Shown one piece after another: positions 47,249 through 61,336 of a stretch of 64,000 nucleotides of DNA (the stretch's first letter is position 1; each line of letters starts with the position of its first letter). The stretch is from contig VWZL01004590.1 in assembly GCA_013396915.1 (NCBI GenBank), positions 260,800 to 324,799 on the forward strand, read 5' to 3'. The notes beneath the pieces were generated by a model that saw only the letters and a list, made by a program, of their open reading frames with translations, had not been told where the DNA came from and searched no databases. The DNA comes from Stercorarius parasiticus (Eukaryota > Chordata > Aves > Charadriiformes > Stercorariidae). Made by a program: the position numbers and the translations under genes.

Positions 47249-50200
47249 GCGCAGCCGAGGCGAGCTCCTTCTGGCGAGGCCCCATGCAAGAGTCTTGCCA
47301 CAAACGCTGTTTCCACGCTGCTCCAGAAGACTTCCTCCACCCCACGAGGAGCCAGGCACCACTTCAGCCAGGCATGCTGCCCCCTCTTTTTTTTTTTTCT
47401 TCAGTTGTACTGTTTAGGCAGGTAAAAATCCCATAAATATGAATAATTGAATAAAAATGAACAAGAATCTCCCTTGAGTCTCCCACAACCCTTCTTGCTG
47501 TTGTGTCTTATTCGCAGATGGCTTATAAAGCGGGTGATGAGGGACTGAAGAAGCACAGTCAGATGCTCAGCAGCATCTTCAAACACGAGAATAAGACCCT
47601 TCTCACCGGCTGGGGCCAGAGCTCTCCGTGCTGCGGCACGGTGCGTTTCTGTACCAGGTCATCACACTCGGGCAGGTCCTGCTCAAAAACACAATTCTGC
47701 GGGCCATGAAACACCACCTACAGTTTAATTGCCTGAGGCAAAACCTATTCCATGGCCAATTTAGAGTAAACGCTTCCGCAGCGATAACAGCGAGATCAGG
47801 TAACTAGCTTTTCTGACCACAGACACACGCGAAAACTAAATTAAAAGGAAAAACGATGCTCCGTGCCAAGGTAAACAGCTGCTGCCGTTTTTCTCCTGCC
47901 CCTCTGTGTCCTCTCTTCACCAGGAAGGAGGATTCTGCAGCTGATAAACTGCATTTTCATAAATTGTGCATCCTAGACTGCTCATAAAAGACAATCCTGT
48001 AAGGAGTCCAAGGAAGGAGAAAGGAAAGCCTGGGAGAGACCTCTCCATGCTGTTAAATGAGTACAAAATGAGGTTACTTCTACGGTAACAAGCCTCTAGC
48101 CACGCACAATATATTGTTTCTAACAACACTGCCTGTCTGCAGCATCATTTTTGTTAGTGAAATACAAAGGATTTATTTTTTTAGAACACAGATTTTGTGC
48201 AGCAGTAGCTGCTGTTATTCCGTTAAGTAGTACAGGAATAATCATTCCCTGCTCCAGTGCATTGTCTCAAAAATATTATACAATGTACTGGAACATGCCC
48301 ATCATCTCTCATAAGAAAAACAGCCATATATCAACAGTAAAACCGTTGTCTCAGCATCTCCTACCTAGGTTTTGGATATATTTAACATCGTTACAACACT
48401 TTTCAGCCACAGACCTCAAAGCACTTGGCAAGCGTACTCAGCCTTGTGGTAGTGGACACAAATCTGCAGAGAAAAATAAGCGACCGACTCAAAATCACTT
48501 ATCAGTCAAAGCAGAGCCAGAAATAAGACAAGAACCAGCTACGCTCACCATTGCACAAGAGCACCCAGGAAAGAGTACACAAGCTGTGTAGGCACAGATT
48601 AGAAACGAGAACCTATTTTTAACTCACGTTGTTTGCTTAACTCCCCTATTTACTATTTATTGAAAAACAGTTACATTCTGAGGTTTCAAAAATAACTTGA
48701 TCATTCATTTAGAACTGAGGAAATTCTATAAATGTAGGATTTGAGGCTTGTCAGGAGAACTCAACCCCATTCCAAAATTCATGCCTAAAAGCATCTGTCA
48801 TAATGCTCTCGCTTTGGAGGGTGAATGGTTCATCAAATGGCTCCACTTTTCGGAAAGTCCCATTTTCATACAGAAACAGACAGTAACAAAAAATCAGATT
48901 TCACATCTCATTTGCAAAGGCAGAGCACGGCATTCAGAGTATTAAAGAGGACATGACTGCATTAGCTTAGCATGGTCAACTACAAACCTGATTTATCCCA
49001 GTTTTTCTCCCCCACTAGCAACCTCCAGAATGAAATTTCTGTCTCTCCAGCCCATAAAAATATTTAATAAAAAAATTAAGACTAAAGGAAAAACCTTTGG
49101 GGTTCTTCAAAAGCACAGACGTTTTCTGCCAACCACTAGCTAAGCCCACTTCCATAAAAATATTTCACTTCATACATTTTTAAGAGGCATCTATGACAAC
49201 ATTTTTGTATTCTGAAAAACTAATTTATAACAAGAGATTTAGAAAAAGCCTGATTTAGAAGTACATTTAAGCTTCCTTATTCCACGATTTTTCTTTTAGC
49301 CCAAGCAGATGTTACTGTTTCTTTATACTACTGAGATTTTGTTTCCTTCAGTATCTGACATTTTGCTTGTTGGGAAAATATTTGCCTTATTCTAGATTTC
49401 AGGCTGAAATGATCAGCAATTTTTTTTTTTTTTTAAAAATGAAAGAATACTTTAGATCACACTGCAATTTCCTCAGAAATCAAGTGCTATTATGTTAGGT
49501 GAAAGCGATAACACCAGCATTTTCCCCAAACTTCTCACTGTAATTTTTTCCCCTAGTTATTTAAAACTCTTCAAACCTTTAATTATGTGGGGTGATGCTT
49601 CCAACACTCAGTGTCTGCCTCACGCTGCGTACTTTGGGAAGTCTTCATCAAATTCCATCACTTCAAAGAGTGCAATTAATGAGGAGCGTGCTCTTTGGTA
49701 ACCTCTGCTTGCAGCATCTTCAGACTTACCATTTCACAGGGACGAGCTTCGCGACACGGTTCTTTTGTGCGCGTCACCAGGAAAATTCTGGCTCTTCTGC
49801 CTAAATTACTCAACTCTGAAGTGGCAAAGGGAATTGCAAAACTGGAAATCGCAAAACACAGGGATGTATAAGAGAGTCCCAGGTTGTTCCAAGCATGGTC
49901 AGAGGAACCTCAACCTGGTTACACCCAGAGAAAATGACTACTGTTCTGCACACAGTTGGTAATTTTGAGAAATTACAGCAACTGAAAATGGAATCTTGAT
50001 GTCAGAAGTCAACATTTGAATCTACAGATGCAATAACTGGTGCCATTTCAATAGTCTCTGCCCTATAAAGCAAGAGATGCTAAACTACTGCCAAAGACGG
50101 GACTGGTAACTGCAAATAATATTGCTCTTCTAATAAGATTTGAAAATTCGGTGGTAAAAGGCAGTTCCTCGCACTTGCAGGAATGAAGCCAAAGAACGTA

Positions 50201-51964
50201 TTTGAAATATTTGAGTTCTTTTTAAAACAGGTGATTCTACTGGCCACAGATGATTATGTACTACCTCATGTATCTTTTTTCGAGAAACAAAATATTTAGG
50301 TATTATCAGTACCGCGTTCTTTCAAACCAACCTTATGCTATGGAGGAAGAATATGATGCTTTTGCTTGTTCCAATGCAAAAAAGTCCAAACAGCAGTATG
50401 ATGTAGACACGAAATGACCTTTTTATGCCACAAGACATCAGCCTACAAAATGCTGTAAGTCACCAGAGCGGCCTAACATTTCTGCAAGGTTTCCGATTTT
50501 GTTCTTATGATGTGCTTTTACTCAGACAAAAAACACACTCCTCTCTCTCTGGAAGACTTAGGGCTACTCGCACGTTTTCTTTCATTTCTATAAATTGCTG
50601 TACGACAATAAAGGTAAGGATTTTCAAAGACGGATAGCAGATTAAGAGGCTACTTAGCTTACTACGGCCCTACTGAATCATTAAATTACCACCCAGCTAC
50701 ATGAATCCCCAATGCATAAACAGTACAGAGGAGTTTTAAAACTCCCATCTTGCAGGATTACCTTACTGAAAAGCTAAAGGGCACCTGTGTTCCTGTAGTA
50801 AAACAGCGGTATTAAATTACTAGATGGATTTTACAGCAGGGATTACTCACCCTGCAACATTTAAAGCAATATATCAACGTCTTTCTTACAGATTGGAGAA
50901 TAAAATTACGTATATAAAAAAAGTATCAGCTTTTCACCTTGTTTTCATCACCCTAGTAGAGAGATCAAAAAATCCCACATTACAAAAGTAACAGAGTATT
51001 TCCCTGGGATCTTTAGTACAGCCACATACTCACCTGCAATTTTTGTACAGATAAATATACGTGCATTTATCTTCTACAAATATAATAAACCTTTCCATTG
51101 ACTAAATGCAGCCTGATTACCACTAACCTTAATTGCTGATAGACAAAATATTAAGTTTGGATCAGAAATTAAACACTTAGATACCCTTATACTTCATCAG
51201 AAATGAATGTCCACCTACGGCACATGAATTGCACATAAATCCAAAGTAACTGCAGCACTAGGCCAGCTCATAAATCAGACCAGTCAAACACACACCGAGA
51301 AGTCTACACAGGTTGTCCAACACAGTCAGCCTCTTACAGGTGTATTGTTTTTTAAGTAAATCCAAATTCTTACATAAAAGTGACAAGCCTTTTTACTAGT
51401 CTTTGTTAACTGAACAAGATGCAATAAATCTCTACGTATTGTAGATGCTTTAAGATTGCCATGGACCATTACACTAGTAAATTACTCCGAAGTTTAGAGC
51501 TTGTCGTTATGCAGTGAATTGCTCACCAAAACCTTCATTGTTCCTAAGGCAGAAGTTACACACAGTCATGGGAATTACAGGATGAAATAGCAAGCCTTTG
51601 CTATTTCAAAGGTTTATTATCAATTCCGGATGCAGAATTACATACCCAGAACCAACCAGATTACAACGGCAAAAACCACCTTCACACCAGGCTGAAAGAA
51701 GCATCCCAGATTTCTGCACTCTGTTCTTCAGACATCCACGCCATCACCTGACATTAACACTTGCAGAAAAAGCACATAAACATTTATGTACTGTTCTGGT
51801 AGGTGCAAATAATGGAAGTACATAGATAAGCAAATAAAACAATCCTTTCCCACATTCACTCTACACAAGTATATTTTAACTATATTTTAACGAGTTGAGC
51901 GAAAGTAATGTACTTCCTTTTACATCCGTGAGAAGATCCCAAGTAAGTTATAGAAAACAAATCC

Positions 51965-51987
51965 TTTTTTTTTTTTTTTTTTTTTTT
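51965..51987. repeat. Poly-T run of 23 bases
   Basis: Uninterrupted T run. Read on the minus strand it would be a poly(A) tail following about 200 bases of GC-richer sequence (51988-52200), but no AATAAA precedes it and no gene similarity is seen, so a retrocopy is only a possibility. Confidence 0.8.
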
Positions 51988-53666
51988 GAAACCTCCGCAG
52001 ATATCCTGCTTCCAGGGGGCCTCCAGAAACAAGGTGGTGCTACTCTGCAGGACGCAAGAACCCACAAATTCCTTATTACCCATTATGCGGGAGCCCCTCA
52101 GACAGCCCTAGCACTGCTACTGCTACCACTTATTTTGGGGGTTTGCCAACTTTCTTCAGGGATCACCAGACATGCTGCAGAGACCAGCATTAATCGTTAA
52201 CGCAGACAGACAGAGGAAAACCACATGCTTTTTTTTCAGCAGATAGGGTAGATAGAATAAACTCGTCCTTCCCGCTGACAAATACGCTCAGGATCTGGTG
52301 AGAGCCTTAACTGTGCATCGTGCCTCCAGCAGAGCTTCCCGGAGCACGGACAGAGAGGAGACCAGGGAAAAGGATGCTGCTGGCTCTCCATACGTGGGCT
52401 TTCAGATCCCTTCCCCCAGAGCTGAGTCACTCAGATCATACATTTTAAACCTTAGCTTCCCAGTTACTATAACAACTTAATGGATTTCTTCTTGATGTTA
52501 TTAATTACATTCAGTTTAATCTGTTCGTACAGGATCTGGGGGGAGCCACTGCATGACAGCTTCTCTTCTCCTTTCAAAAAAGGCTTTTACATTCCTAACT
52601 TGCTCCAACACTCAGGTGCTCCCCCCATAAATCTCCTTCCACTGAGATAAGGAAATGCTCATATTCCTTCCTTTGAGAACTCAGAATAGAAGGAAATGCT
52701 TTTTTCCTGAAGCCAAATAAGATGCCCAAAATAAATCTGCGAAAGATGTATCCTCAGCTGTTTTTCTACAGTAAACGCAGTGCACAGAACAGCTTGTAAC
52801 CTGGCTGAAAGCAGCATTTATAATACATCCCAGAAGAGAAAGACTGAGCACTTTGCAAGCAAAACTACTGACAGCCTAATCTAATTTATTAGGTCTACAT
52901 TTCACAGCCTCGGGGTATGAACAGGCAGACCTCTGCTGCTGGAAATGGCAGGAAAAGGCAAGAAACTCAAGGCAAATCCCAAGGTCCAGCAGCAATGCAG
53001 TGTGCAGAATTAGCCCCCTTCATTCTCACTTGTCTCGGCTTCGGAGCCGGAGATCTGGAGTGCCACCGCTACCCAAGAGCGCAGAAACAGGGGAGAAAAG
53101 CGAAGACTTGGCTTCCCTTGGCAGCGCCACGGGACGGGGAGGACAGGCAAGTTTCCTCAGCCTGGCCACAGGAGGCGGGCAGGGAAGGAGGACTCTCATG
53201 CAGGGATGAAACAGCACTGACCTTCTGCCACTTCAGACCCGCCCAGCGTTTCATTAATATAGAAAACCTCCAAACACCAAACCTCTCCCTCTTCCGAAGG
53301 ATGGTGGGACCCTGGCAGGCCACAAGACGACTGCCAGCCGTTTTGCAGGCAACGGGCTGGAAAAGACTGAAAATCAGTAAGTCAAGATCTATAGGGGGGT
53401 ACTTGCAGTCTGTCAACGCTCAGTATATATTCTGTATGTCCATCCAGGGGCAGACGTTAGCTGTTGGCTGTTTTCCTTCCTCCAGAACCTGGAGCCAGGG
53501 GAGCCGCCACACTGCATCCCTGTTGTAGGCAGAGACATCTCAGCACCCAGCTGAGGTAACCTGGCTCGGGAGACAGCCCGACTGCAGGTCTCTGCCATGG
53601 AAGTTTTGGCAGATACCCAGAGAGTTAATAAATGAAAATTACAATATCACTTTATACACTTATTTT

Positions 53667-53683
53667 GGGGGGGGGGGGGGGGN
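53667..53683. repeat. Poly-G run (G16) ending in an N
   Basis: Sixteen G and one ambiguous base. Such runs are prone to miscalled length and can form quadruplexes. It lies just right of the CpG-rich island at 52.9-53.6 kb. Confidence 0.9.
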
Positions 53684-56600
53684 TTACTTAAAGAAAAAGA
53701 AGTCCTACTTAAAAGGGCCAAACCAGAAGTATGGGGACAACTGGGTGCAACAGAGAACCCGAGATTCCTACAGCCTGAACAACTTGAGAATGAAGCGTTC
53801 CCGCTACTTTCTCCGTTTAGATTGATCCATTCTAGCTGCAGAGTGCGGAACCACGCTCATCTGCGGAACCATTGCCACACAGCGCTGAGGATAATTTTAA
53901 CCCCCCAGACATATGGAGAACACTCCTTTCACCCTCCTCTGCAGAAAAAAGGAAAGATGATCCGAGCCTACAGACTTCCAACAGGGAAAAAAATCTTATC
54001 CAGATATTTCAGATCAAAAAAATTCATGGAAACAATAATAATACTTGTTTATATTTACAGCGTAAGATCCCACACTACATTTTAGTCACCTAGGATGCAG
54101 TGATAAATACAAGAACACAGGGGGGAATAATTTTACGCTGCTTGCAAATTTATTTTTTTATTTCAAACGACTAATTTCTATGAATTTAATTACTCTGATA
54201 TAAAGTACAGTTGTTAGACACCTACAAGTACCCTTTTAAAACCTATCGTTGTAACCATACTTTTTAAAAACCAATAATGAAAGTGTATGTCTGAAGTAAA
54301 AAGCAGTATGAAGCCACTGTGCATGCCACGCGACTGCACTTCACCACATTAACCCAGGTGCAGTTTGTTTGCTCCTGAAGACACAATATCAATAATGAAA
54401 ACGAAAATAGGTGTTGCTTCTTGAAAAGCATAAGCTTTCTCGAAGAAAACCTGTTTTATACAACCACAAAGTAACGGGTACAAATGTAGAAATAGAATGA
54501 ATGTGCTCTGGATTAAAAGCGCTCTGTCACAACGACGGGAATAATTACCAAACATGTTATGTTTTTATCCTGAAGTATCGGAGACGGGACTACCACGGCT
54601 CTGGGGAAAAGCAGGGAGACCTTAAGATGGTTTATAACTATCACTTGTGGTTTCCCAAATCCACAGCTAATCTGCAGCTCTGGTGTAGAGCCTTCCATTT
54701 CAGTTCACCATTTCCTCACTGGTTTTACATAGTTATACTGGAAAGCAAGCGCTGGTGCCTCTCAATATGCAGGTCTCTGATCCATTAGGCAGCCACAAGA
54801 CCTACCAAATAAAGACACAATTAGACATCTCTGCAGAGTAAAACGGAAAAAGCAATAACTACTCCAGGGAGTGCACCATACTGCAGTCTGATCATACAGT
54901 CGATTATGGGAAGGGAGAAAAGCACCTTTTCTTGGGGGCCGGTTGCAAAGGCTTTCCCTGGTGCATTCAATCCCAGCATAGAAAAGAAGTTTCCAAAAAG
55001 ATGAGTGCTACAGGAGGAACATCACTGCCACTACCCCAGGGTGAAGCAGAAGAGGAGCACGTGCATAAGCCATCCCATGGAGAGGAGTTCGGAAGATGTC
55101 TCCTGCTTTTTCCTTGTTTTATAAATAAAACCATGGCGCTCACAAAAAAAAAACCCGCAGCCAGCATCAATTCCTCCTGGTAATAAGAGCAACAAGCAAA
55201 CTCCACACCAGTAATACCTCAGGTCAAAGAAAAGAAGCAATATTTAATGTAGAAAAATCCATCAAAGATTTCTACTGACGTGCACAAAATCAATAGGAGT
55301 TTGCTCAGGGCTAAGTCACTATTTTTTATTGTAAAGCTTCTCTAGTTTTACATGAGTCTAAACAAATACCTTATCTTTTGCTTACCAAGAACTTCACAAC
55401 TTTTACTACGCATAACTGAACTGAGGAACTAATTTCATCGTAACTATGTTATGTGCCAGGAGACTTCACCAGAACAGTACTACTCTTATAGAGACTACTG
55501 GTCTTGCAGACTAGTACTTGTACAAAATATTTTTTCCACTGATAGTGGATAATTAAGGAACAGGCAAAGATGCTAAAAAAATGTATCTTTCTACTTCCTT
55601 CTAGCTAGCTACTTGCCTGTGACCTAATTATTTTTCCTTTTTAAAAAAGGTATGTTTTTCTGTGAATATGTCAATAGGCTCCAGACGAAACCCAACCATT
55701 AGGTAAACAAGTATTTATTTTTATAGTTCTTATGCCTGACTTCGTTTGAACACTGCCTTGTTCTTGCCTTTCTGAGAAAAGGCATTTAAAGTCTTCAATT
55801 CATATTTTAATTGATTCCTCAGTGACCCACAAGCAGCTAGAAAACAAATGGTCCTGTGACTCCTCCAAAAATTACAGAAATGAATAAAAACAAACGAAAA
55901 ATGTGAAAAAGCACGCAGGCTCAATTCACCTACAGAACAGGGGAAGTGCCGGACACGTGGCAAACAACAGATCAAACCTTTAACAGTGTAGGCAGGGGAT
56001 TTCAGGATACCAAAATTTTATGCTTATGCTGAAAGAAATTAAAAGCTCAAAATGGGGAAAGATCACGAGCTTCGTAAAAGTGCCAGGCTTCTAATCATCC
56101 TGCTTATCCAAGTATTTCTCTTATGTTAATGGTTTTCAGCCAAAGGTCTATAAGTTACATATATACATAATTCATTAGGGAAGTGCAGCGAAGGAGGACT
56201 ATAATAGAAATTTCTGAATGAACTCTAGAAAGGAAATGCAAAACTGAGACAGAGAAAAGAAAGACAGAGACAAAAGACAAAAAAAACAACTGAGGCATAT
56301 TCACGTCTCCCAACCCTGCATACCTGTGAAAAAACACTGGGGCAGGGTATCCTAAGACCTATTACAGCAGAATACTAATTGTTATGATAGCAGTAGACCA
56401 CTTGCCTAGAGCTTCTTGATGATTTGACTCTTTTGGAGTTGTCTCAAGTCAGAATCCGTCATGAAATCCTCGGGGTTAGCAGGCAAGGATGCTGCTACAC
56501 CCCATCTCACCCTCCAGCTCTGTTCTTCTCGCACTGTGCCTCACCACCGAGGCTCCCTGGAGAAGCTTCCAGGACCTTCAAGGACAATGCTGGGACAGGT

Positions 56601-59600
56601 TTCCTGGTCCCTTTTGAGGATACCAAAAAACACACCCTAGATGCCCTGAGAGTTTTCTCCAGTGGAAGAGGAGCACCTCTGGCAGAAGCGGTGATCTGAA
56701 TCCAAGCTCTCAAAATCCTGCTTCTAAATGCTCTTTGTCTCCCACCCCAGAATGGCCAGTGTTATTGCGAACCCCAAACACCACTAGCCGTTCTCAGATG
56801 AAAAACAAGAGAATCTTATGCTATTTCAGTGACTATTTTCCAAGCTGATGCCTACAGCGCCCGCAAATGCTATACATGGATGCGTTTTCTTCAAGTGGAA
56901 TGACCAAAATAGGCAGTAGTGGGTTTAGCTCTCGCACCAGACACAGGCACTGTGAGATTTATGATTAGTATTCCTGAGCACACTGTGCATCCTGAGAATA
57001 TGATTTTCTTTGAACAGAATCCTATCAAACAGAGCAGCTTCACCCTGAAGGTTTCCATATGTTTTATACTTATTTCCTTCTCAAGAGCTCTTGTAAGGTT
57101 GGATCATTTTCTGTTTCTTATTTGGGCTTGTAGTTTCAGAAATGGTTACTACTGCGGATTAATCATTTCGGATTCCTCTCTTCCTGAAGTTCCCGTTTTC
57201 ACTATTTATAAGCACTCTTGAAAGTATCCCCGCTGCAAGGAACTCCACTCCAGATTTATCTTTCACATTTAAAGAGTGCTCTGGCAATTTCAGAAGATTT
57301 TTTTGGGTACTGTTTATTCAAGTGGTATGCCATCTATTTCTTCCTTAAGCAATTACTGAATTACAAAAGCATGAATGAAACGAAAATCAATTGCAAGAAT
57401 TTATTCTTCAATCTGAGCATAGTACTCTTCCTTCAACCGATGCTCTGAAGTAGTTTTTCACTCGGTGACCATCTTGCAGGCAGAAAGCGTTCAATCCAAC
57501 ATCAATCTGCACGACTCAGATGTTAAGCTTTGTTTAGCAACAAGAAGGTTAGAGAAGGTTCTCCCCCATCAAGGGAAATTTCTCCCCTTTTTTCTTGACG
57601 TTTCACAGTTTACATCCCCAAACTGATTCTTATAGGTCGGTGAGAAAACACTGCGGCTCCAACAACTCCCAGACCCCTTGTATGCTGCAGACAGTCATTT
57701 TATTTGGATTAGTTTCCAGAAGAGACACTGTTTCTCATTTATGTCAGTGGCACCTGAGTTCACTCAGGACCCCAGGCAAAAACAAAAATTAAAATATCAT
57801 GGTTATCTATTCTAGCAAAGGAAAGGGTCAACTTCTTGTTTACAAGTTTAGAAACACTGTTATAAAAGAAAAACATCTAAAAAAATACTGAGGAGAAAAT
57901 TCTGGCTTTAAGCTCTCTCTCCATCTTTTGCAGCTTCCCTCAGGTGTCTTTGTAAAAAAAAACCGAAAAACCATAAACACCTCAGCAGAATATTGTCTCT
58001 AAAACGTGGCCAACAGGTTCCTTCTGGCTTTAGGAGAGCAGAGATGACTTACAAAGCCACCCTACGGCATCAGCTTGTTAGCTGCTCCTCACCCCGCCGT
58101 TTTGCAGCTCTCTGTAGACTTCAAGACCATATTGTTTCCTTGAATTTATTTTAGATGACCTCTCTTTCCCCTTCTCTCTCTTCCTGCTTCTCAACTTGTA
58201 GAACAGAGCTTCTGCTCTCTGCGTTCTTCTACAACAGACGCCTTGAATGTCTTGTGCAAAATAATTCTTTCATTGCAAACTTCACACCAACAATCCCTGT
58301 CCTAGTTCGTTCAAGTTGAAGAGCATTTGATAAAAAAAGGCATTAGTACCTGCTACCTGGTTACCCTTTTACTCAACCTTTTGTTACCTGTTATGTCTTA
58401 ACTGTAGGCATTCTAGTTCTGCTGCTGCTCACTAACACTTCATGCTTGGACGGCACACATTTTACCACAAATAGCTGCTGTTCCCTGCAAAATCTGCTGC
58501 TTATAATCAGGTCAGAAGTAGGGTATTATCAGCTATGCTGCAAATAATTACAGAGCAAATGAGTACGTATTAACTGTTTAGCAGCTAAGTCAGGTCAGTT
58601 TAATGTTCTCAACGGGCAGCTGTTTGCAAATGAAGTGCATTTCAGCAGCTGACATTCAAAGTTTTTCTCAAAAATGTCATCTAATAGTTCGCATCCTTGT
58701 GCTCCCATTGAACCGTGGCCTAGACCTTCAACATAACACAAAACTGCTGAGGAGCTTTTCCATCCTCTTCTAGGTGAGAAACAAAGAGAACATCAGTCAC
58801 CTCAACTTCTCCGATGCATTGCAAAAGATCCTGGGGGCTTCCACTGCTTTTCTGCTATCAGAAACTCACTTAAGATATGATAAAGTACATCATACACTGA
58901 AATACTGGTATTTCATCAAATTACCTACAGCCCACAGGAAACAGAACTGCTGCAAGATTTCAAGGGGGAAAGGTCCTCTGAATTAACCAGTGTTCCAATT
59001 ATAAAGAGAAACTTAAAAAGACTCAATCAGCTTAGTGCTTTCATTTTCAGAGAACAGAATGCAAAGAGAGGGGGAAATATCTCCGAAGAGTAGTAATAAG
59101 GTTTTAAAGTTTTCAATGATACAAAAGTTCATGAAGCTTGCAGCCCTTTTTGGTCAAGTTCACCCTTGCTGTACATGCCCAGACAGGACATTCCTTGGGC
59201 TCTTGCTTCCCCAGGACGGCCTCCACAGCCTGGTTTGAAGGAACCTCTGGTGTAGGGCACAAAAGGCGCTGACATGCTATGTTTAACGTTGGACAGTGAA
59301 CGTCCCACAGGGGTAGTGCTGCTCTAATTAAACTTTTGATTTGGGTCTCTGAAAGGAACATCTACATTTATCTCTAGGGCTAAAGCCAGCCAGGCAAGGG
59401 ACAAATAGCTTGGTTTACTGGAAGGAAGGGTCAGTATGGCTACAATAAGGGCTGGATGGAATCCTCCATGGAGTGAAGGCTCAAAAAACCTTAGAGCTGA
59501 CTCCAGCTGCTGGGACAGGAAAGCAGTCCCTACATTGCAGGTGGCAAGGGTGACAGCCTAGCAGGAAACATCTAAGCATAGCAAGTTTTAATGGAAACCT

Positions 59601-59639
59601 GGATCTTAGCTCCAGCTCAGGAAGGCTGCTCATCTTCAG

Positions 59640-60440
59640 AGCCCATCAAAAGACATTTGCCTACTTGGCTCCAGCCATCACAGTTTAAAACCACAATTTA
59701 GAACATTTCTTAGTGTGTTTGCTGCTCCCATTTCCAAATCCATGCTCAGAAACTCAACCCTAGCCCTATCTGTGGCTTTAACCACCATCTAGTCAAGACT
59801 TATCCTTCAACACATTTCGCCCTGTTAGCATCAGCCCTTAGTGGTGTTACAGAAAGAAAAAGTCATCAGCCCATGGCTTGCCAATCCCTAACCCTAATTT
59901 TAGTCACATTACTACATGTAGCATTTCTACACATGGAGAAAAACACCTAAGCTCATGACAGACCTCATCCCATTTCCAGTGGCTTTTTATGCCATGTTGC
60001 ACTGAACTCTCAGCTACTTCCACCCCACCAAAATCTACAGTAACTTCACATAAGCCAACAGTAACTCCATATCACCCACCCACGTCATCCTGAGCCCAAA
60101 CGCCAAATCCAATCCAGCCTCATTTCACTGTGCCACAGCCCATCATAAACCATTTGTTTGTGCTAGCACCAACTCTTACCCGTCTCTCAACTCTTTTAAC
60201 GATTTAACAGTAAAGATGTTCAGCCCATAAGGTACCAAGCTTTATAATTCCACCCCAGACAAGCTACCTTTTTTTTTGCTATATAAAACAACTCAGTCTA
60301 TACAATACTTTTGGCCTACACTGTCCCAATTCCCAGCCTACATTTTCAGTGCCACCAAGACTGTCCTTAATTCTTCCAGGCCCTGAACCTGCACAGACTC
60401 CTCCGTCTCGGTTTGTCATAGCCTGGGTTCATGGCTTCCC
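59640..60440. repeat. C/A-rich, G-poor low-complexity block with telomere-like words
   Basis: The plus strand has very few G over about 800 bases and is full of CCCTA, ACCCC and CCAAATCC words. CCCTAACCCTAA sits at 59886-59897 and a degenerate form at 59756-59769. It could be a decayed minisatellite; no clean period is visible to me. Confidence 0.4.
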
Positions 60441-61321
60441 CACCAACAATAAGCAATCCTGGTTGCCCTCGGGGAGATTATCAGTGTCCTGCCCACACCT
60501 GATAACACTTCCCCCATAACGAGACATCTTCCCTCCCCTCTCCCTGCCTGCTGGCCACCTCTCCACAGGTGAAAGAGACCACATCATTTGAAAGAAGCAG
60601 GCAAATACCACCACGTTCACAAAGCGCTACCCAGCCCAAGACATAACTTTTGGTTCCACTTGTCTCCTCATTCTCCGCTGGCAAAAATGTACATAACGCT
60701 CCTTGCTTGGCTTCCAAAAGGAGAGAATATTCAGGAAAGAGAGATGGATGGAGGGGAGGAAAATAAATCTCGCAAACCACACGCACAAAAAACCCACACA
60801 GACAGAAAGAGGAGAAGCAAAGTCAACCACCGGGGAATTTTCTGGGTCTTCTTCCCTTGACTTATTAATAAAATAAACAAAGTGTATTGTTAAATGCACA
60901 AACGTGAGGAAGTGCCAAACTCAGAGGGCACACGTGCACTTACAGAATTACACTTTTTAAGCATCTGAATAGCCACAGATCTAATCCATCATCATCCACT
61001 AATCTATTTTCTCATCACTGACAGTAACGCCAGATGCTTCAACAGAAAGTGCAAGAAATTCCACTGTAGGCAGACGTAGAATAATCTGCTCTCCTAGAAA
61101 GTTTCCTCCAAGCCTTATTTCTCAGAGACTGGCTTAAGCTATGAAGGATAAACATTTACATCTTTTCTGCAGCTCTCCAAAATTGTCTTTTTAGTATTTG
61201 CACAGTTTTTCACACTTCTGGATATTTCTGTGATTTACAGAAATTATTTTGGATCTAGCCAAGTCCTGTGCATCAAGAACGCCCTGGCAAATAGTCCCTC
61301 CGTCTATTTATACATCTAATG

Positions 61322-61336
61322 GAAAAAAAAAAAAAA
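61322..61336. repeat. Poly-A run
   Basis: About 14-15 A in a row in intron sequence, with no retrocopy recognised in front of it. Confidence 0.7.

Noticed and set aside
58774..58986. Exon-like 70-codon frame behind a CTTCTAG acceptor-like site
   Set aside because: Plus strand, opposite to PDE4B, no similarity, and no matching donor; acceptor-like words are common in pyrimidine-rich intron.
59886..59897. True telomere
   Set aside because: Only two units; the surrounding block is not a CCCTAA array, and the locus lies within a gene region.
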